Shown here piece after piece: positions 61,756 to 64,000 of a DNA stretch of 64,000 bases. This DNA comes from Gordonia zhenghanii. GTDB taxonomy: Bacteria > Actinomycetota > Actinomycetes > Mycobacteriales > Mycobacteriaceae. The notes beneath the pieces were generated by a model, which was given only the letters and a program-made list of their open reading frames with translations, had not been told where the DNA came from and made no database searches. The DNA lies in NCBI RefSeq assembly GCF_021738965.1, contig NZ_JAKKOQ010000001.1:434001-498000 (forward strand), given 5' to 3'. A program made the translations under genes and the position numbers. How positions within the stretch are numbered: position 1 is the first letter of the stretch; every line of letters starts with the position of its first letter.

Positions 61756-62436
61756 TCACGGACTCGGCTGCATCTCCGCGAAGATCCGCGGCAGGGCCGA
61801 CCGGCTCGCCTGTCGCACGTGATGCTCGCCTGCCCGACGCGCCCCGTCGACGTCTCCGGAGACGACGGCGTCCCGGATCGCGCGGATCTCGGCCAGCGTC
61901 TCGGGATGCCGCTCGGGCAGTGCCAGCGAGTAGCGCCGCAGCAGGTTGATCCGGACACGCAGCAGCCGGAGCGTCGACGTCAACTGGTCGTTGCCCGCGC
62001 CGAGCATCAGCACGTCGTAGAACTCGTCCTTCGCGGCGATGATCTCGGTGAGGTCGCCGCCGTCGACGGCAGCCTCCAGCCGTTCGATCACCGCCCACAG
62101 GCGCTGTTTGTGCTCGAGGGTCCCGCGCCGCGCGAAGAGACTGCAGGCCAGTGACTCCAAGGACTCGCGCAGTTCGAACATCTGCTCGGCGTCCGCATAC
62201 GACACCGTGACGACCACGGCCCCACGGTTGGGCTCGATGGTCACGAATCCCTCCGCCTCGATCTGCCGCAACGTCTCCCGGACGACGGTGCGCGAGACGT
62301 CGAAGTCCTCGCACAGTTCGCGCTCGTTGAGTCGCGAACCCGGTTCGAGCACACCGGTGCTGATCCGGTCGCGGATCGATTCCGCAAGACGTCGACGAGT
62401 CGGCGCCGCCACTGCAGCAGTCTCGTCCCCGCCCAT
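61756..62436 (-). CDS. GntR-family regulator with FCD domain
   Basis: A 226-residue regulator. The winged helix is RRRLAESIRDRISTGVLEPG-SRLNERELCEDFDVSRTVVRET; the FCD domain (about 85-215, all helical) has ELRESLESLACSLFARRG and AKDEFYDVLMLGAGNDQL with His in AGEHHVRQA. ATG 62436 was chosen because AAGGAG lies 8 nt upstream. It is divergent from the CitE-like gene, with three repeat boxes between. Confidence 0.88.
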   Translation of the reverse strand: MGGDETAAVAAPTRRRLAESIRDRISTGVLEPGSRLNERELCEDFDVSRTVVRETLRQIEAEGFVTIEPNRGAVVVTVSYADAEQMFELRESLESLACSLFARRGTLEHKQRLWAVIERLEAAVDGGDLTEIIAAKDEFYDVLMLGAGNDQLTSTLRLLRVRINLLRRYSLALPERHPETLAEIRAIRDAVVSGDVDGARRAGEHHVRQASRSALPRIFAEMQPSP

Positions 62437-62450
62437 CACGCTCCTTCTCG

Positions 62451-62611
62451 GATCGTCATACATCTCCCGATCGTCATACAGTCTCGTCTCAGCCACATCA
62501 TGCCAACAACGAATGTACTCGCAGGTAACTCGGTGTTGATTTCAATCATTTCACCGACGATAACCGTGATCGGGTCCACATCAGTGGAGGATTCATATGG
62601 ATCGTCATACA
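62451..62611. promoter_or_regulatory. Three GATCGTCATACA boxes between GntR and CitE-like genes
   Basis: The 12-bp box GATCGTCATACA occurs at 62451-62462, 62469-62480 and 62600-62611. On the other strand it reads TGTATGACGATC, like FCD/GntR operators (TTGTATGAC-type). Two copies are 14-45 bp before the GntR start, and one lies 38 bp before the CitE-like start, so it probably controls both. Confidence 0.7.
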
Positions 62612-62648
62612 ATCTCAAGTATCTCGCCCCTGAATCACAAGGAAGTCC

Positions 62649-63488
62649 GTGACGTCTGCACCCGCCCCGATCGACTACTCGCTCTCCCGTTCCTGGCTCC
62701 TCGCCAACGGCGACCGCCCCGACGGCTTCGCCGATGCGACCGCGTCCGAAGCCGACCAGGTGATCTTCGACCTCGAGGACGCGGTCGCCCCCGCACGCAA
62801 GGCGACCGCCCGCGACACCGTCGCCGACTGGCTCGCACGCCCCGGACACTCGGGCTGGGTTCGGATCAACGACGTGGACTCCGGATTCTGGAGCGACGAC
62901 ATCGCTCGCCTGCGCTCTAACCCCGGACTGCTCGGCGTGATGCTCGCGAAGGTCGAGTCGGCGGCCCACGTCCAGGACACAGTCGCCGCGTTCGGCGGCC
63001 GCGTCCACGTGATCGCGCTCGTCGAGTCGGCCCTCGGTGTCGAGGAGGCGACGGCGATCGCTCGCGCAGGCGCCGTCCGGCTCGCGTTCGGCAGCGGCGA
63101 CTACCGCCGAGACACGGGGACCGCCGCGACCGATCTCACGATGGCCTACGCCCGCTCCCGGCTGACCAACTCCTCCCGCGTCGCGCGACTCCCGAACCCG
63201 ATCGACGGGCCGACGCCCGGGCCGGACCTCGACCTGCTCCGCACCCAGACCGCTGCCGCACGCGATCACGGAATGACCGGCCGCCTGTGCCTGTTCGGCG
63301 CGCAGACCCGCGTGGTCAACGAGGCGATGAGCCCGACCGAAGCCGACGTCGACTGGGCTCGCGAGTTCCTCTCCGATTTCGCTCTCGCAGGCGGCCAGGT
63401 CCGCGACGGAAGCGACAAACCGCGCCTGTACGAAGCCGGCCGGATCACCCGCCTCGCGTCCGCGTATGGCGTCGCCGCCCGAATCTGA
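62649..63488 (+). CDS. HpcH/HpaI aldolase - citrate lyase beta-like (CitE) protein
   Basis: A 279-residue CitE-like lyase. RSWLLANGDRPDGFADATAS and DQVIFDLEDAVAPARKATAR supply the acidic metal-binding pair, GWVRINDV the substrate Arg, and LGVMLAKVESAAHV and LVESALGVEEATAI the barrel Glu ligands. Stand-alone CitE-like proteins cleave acyl-CoA or malyl-type substrates; the real substrate here is unknown. GTG start. It is divergent from GntR, its likely regulator. Confidence 0.85.
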   Translation: MTSAPAPIDYSLSRSWLLANGDRPDGFADATASEADQVIFDLEDAVAPARKATARDTVADWLARPGHSGWVRINDVDSGFWSDDIARLRSNPGLLGVMLAKVESAAHVQDTVAAFGGRVHVIALVESALGVEEATAIARAGAVRLAFGSGDYRRDTGTAATDLTMAYARSRLTNSSRVARLPNPIDGPTPGPDLDLLRTQTAAARDHGMTGRLCLFGAQTRVVNEAMSPTEADVDWAREFLSDFALAGGQVRDGSDKPRLYEAGRITRLASAYGVAARI

Positions 63489-63508
63489 CGCCCGCTGGTC
63501 GAGACACG

Positions 63509-63546
63509 CCGAAGGCCGGCCACCCTCGCGGGTGACCGGCCTTCGG
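63509..63546. terminator. Bidirectional hairpin terminator between CitE-like gene and groEL2
   Basis: CCGAAGGCCGG-c-CACC pairs with GGTG-a-CCGGCCTTCGG around a 6-nt loop: 15 pairs with one mismatch. It lies between two convergent genes, 31 bp after the groEL2 stop. Confidence 0.85.
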
Positions 63547-63577
63547 TTGAGTTCTGCGTGAACTGCTGATCGTCAGA

Positions 63578-64000
63578 TCAGAAGCCCATGCCGCCCATCT
63601 CGTCGCCGCCCGGCATTGCCGGTGCAGCGTTCTTCTCGGGCTTGTCGGCGACGACGGCCTCGGTGGTGAGGAACAGAGCCGCGATCGAGGCTGCGTTCTG
63701 CAGCGCCGAGCGGGTGACCTTCACCGGGTCGTTGATGCCTGCAGCGAGGAGGTCCTCGTAGCCGTTGGTCGCAGCGTTCAGGCCGGTACCGACCGGCGAG
63801 TTGCGGACCTTGTCGGCGACGACGCCCGGCTCGAGGCCTGCGTTGATCGCGATCTGCTTGGCCGGAGCCTCGAGCGCGACGCGCACGATGTTGGCGCCGG
63901 TCGCCTCGTCGCCCTCGAGCGTGAGGCCGCCGATGGCCGCCTCCGACTGGAGCAGAGCCACGCCGCCGCCTGCGACGATGCCCTCTTCGACGGCAGCCTT
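63578..64000 (-). CDS. groEL2: Chaperonin GroEL2, C-terminal part (runs off right edge)
   Basis: The visible 140 residues include [60 protein letters not shown] and [20 protein letters not shown], ending in the Gly/Met-rich tail [10 protein letters not shown]. That tail, rather than a His-rich one, identifies the essential GroEL2 type of actinobacteria. The N-terminal 400 residues lie beyond the window. Confidence 0.95.
   Translation of the reverse strand, partial: KAAVEEGIVAGGGVALLQSEAAIGGLTLEGDEATGANIVRVALEAPAKQIAINAGLEPGVVADKVRNSPVGTGLNAATNGYEDLLAAGINDPVKVTRSALQNAASIAALFLTTEAVVADKPEKNAAPAMPGGDEMGGMGF

Noticed and set aside
1..64000. CRISPR arrays, prophage modules, rRNA operons or a replication origin
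   Set aside because: No regularly spaced repeats, no integrase, capsid or terminase genes, no rRNA sequence and no DnaA-box cluster were seen.

Overview
The window is high-GC actinobacterial DNA. Gene content and order point to a mycolic-acid-containing member of the Mycobacteriales (Corynebacteriales), most like Gordonia or a relative. Supporting genes are a PhoP/PhoR pair, a DprE1-like oxidase, an HbhA-like adhesin, RamB, isocitrate lyase, LpdC, a PtpB-like phosphatase and the C-terminus of GroEL2. From about 16 kb to the right edge the genes follow, in inverted order and with interruptions, the stretch of the Mycobacterium tuberculosis chromosome between groEL2 (Rv0440) and Rv0485. The genus cannot be fixed from the sequence alone.

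Layout. 0-3 kb: a MerR regulator with an aldo/keto reductase (cut by the left edge), divergent from a RecQ-like (SftH-like) helicase. 3-9 kb: a minus-strand run of carboxylesterase, RidA protein, HTH_42 protein, PhoP, PhoR and HIT protein, most of them translationally coupled. 9-13.5 kb: a DprE1-like FAD oxidase, tRNA-Thr(TGT), a ThrE exporter and a TipA-type MerR regulator. 13.5-19 kb: otsA-otsB (trehalose), an SDR, a ROK regulator, deoC and purU. 19-27 kb: a minus-strand operon matching Rv0481c-Rv0479c that has been split by a 3.7-kb ISL3-family composite element. 27-34 kb: murB, a hydrolase, MerR, XRE and DUF445 genes, TetR-PPK2 and hbhA. 34-47 kb: fadB2, icl and RamB (glyoxylate and fatty-acid metabolism), a methyltransferase and cupin, a DNA glycosylase, an amidohydrolase/Ntn-hydrolase/ThrE cluster and lpdC. 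47-58 kb: TetR, an OYE-like enzyme, an MHS-type transporter, a prolyl oligopeptidase coupled to a ferric-siderophore/cobalamin-type ABC importer, and a second PPK2. 58-64 kb: SRPBCC, TetR and tyrosine phosphatase genes, an M20 amidohydrolase, a GntR regulator with a CitE-like lyase, and the end of groEL2.

The most informative structure is at 21768-25478. A 166-bp left-end fragment of an ISL3-type insertion sequence and a complete ISL3 copy in the same orientation bracket about 2.1 kb of cargo: a GlxA-type AraC regulator, a divergent antibiotic-biosynthesis-monooxygenase-fold enzyme, and a tRNA 3' fragment flanked by an inverted repeat. The whole unit is bounded by inverted ends and an exact 8-bp target duplication (CGTTCGAG). 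Removing the element and one copy of the duplication restores, in frame, a 227-residue single-pass membrane protein. The unit therefore moved as one piece, using the outer left end rather than the inner one.

Other signals include a near-identical palindrome upstream of both the XRE regulator and hbhA, a MerR promoter with the classic 19-bp spacer and apparently no leader, three copies of a GntR-type box around the CitE-like gene, and a DprE1-like enzyme with threonine where the benzothiazinone-target cysteine normally lies.
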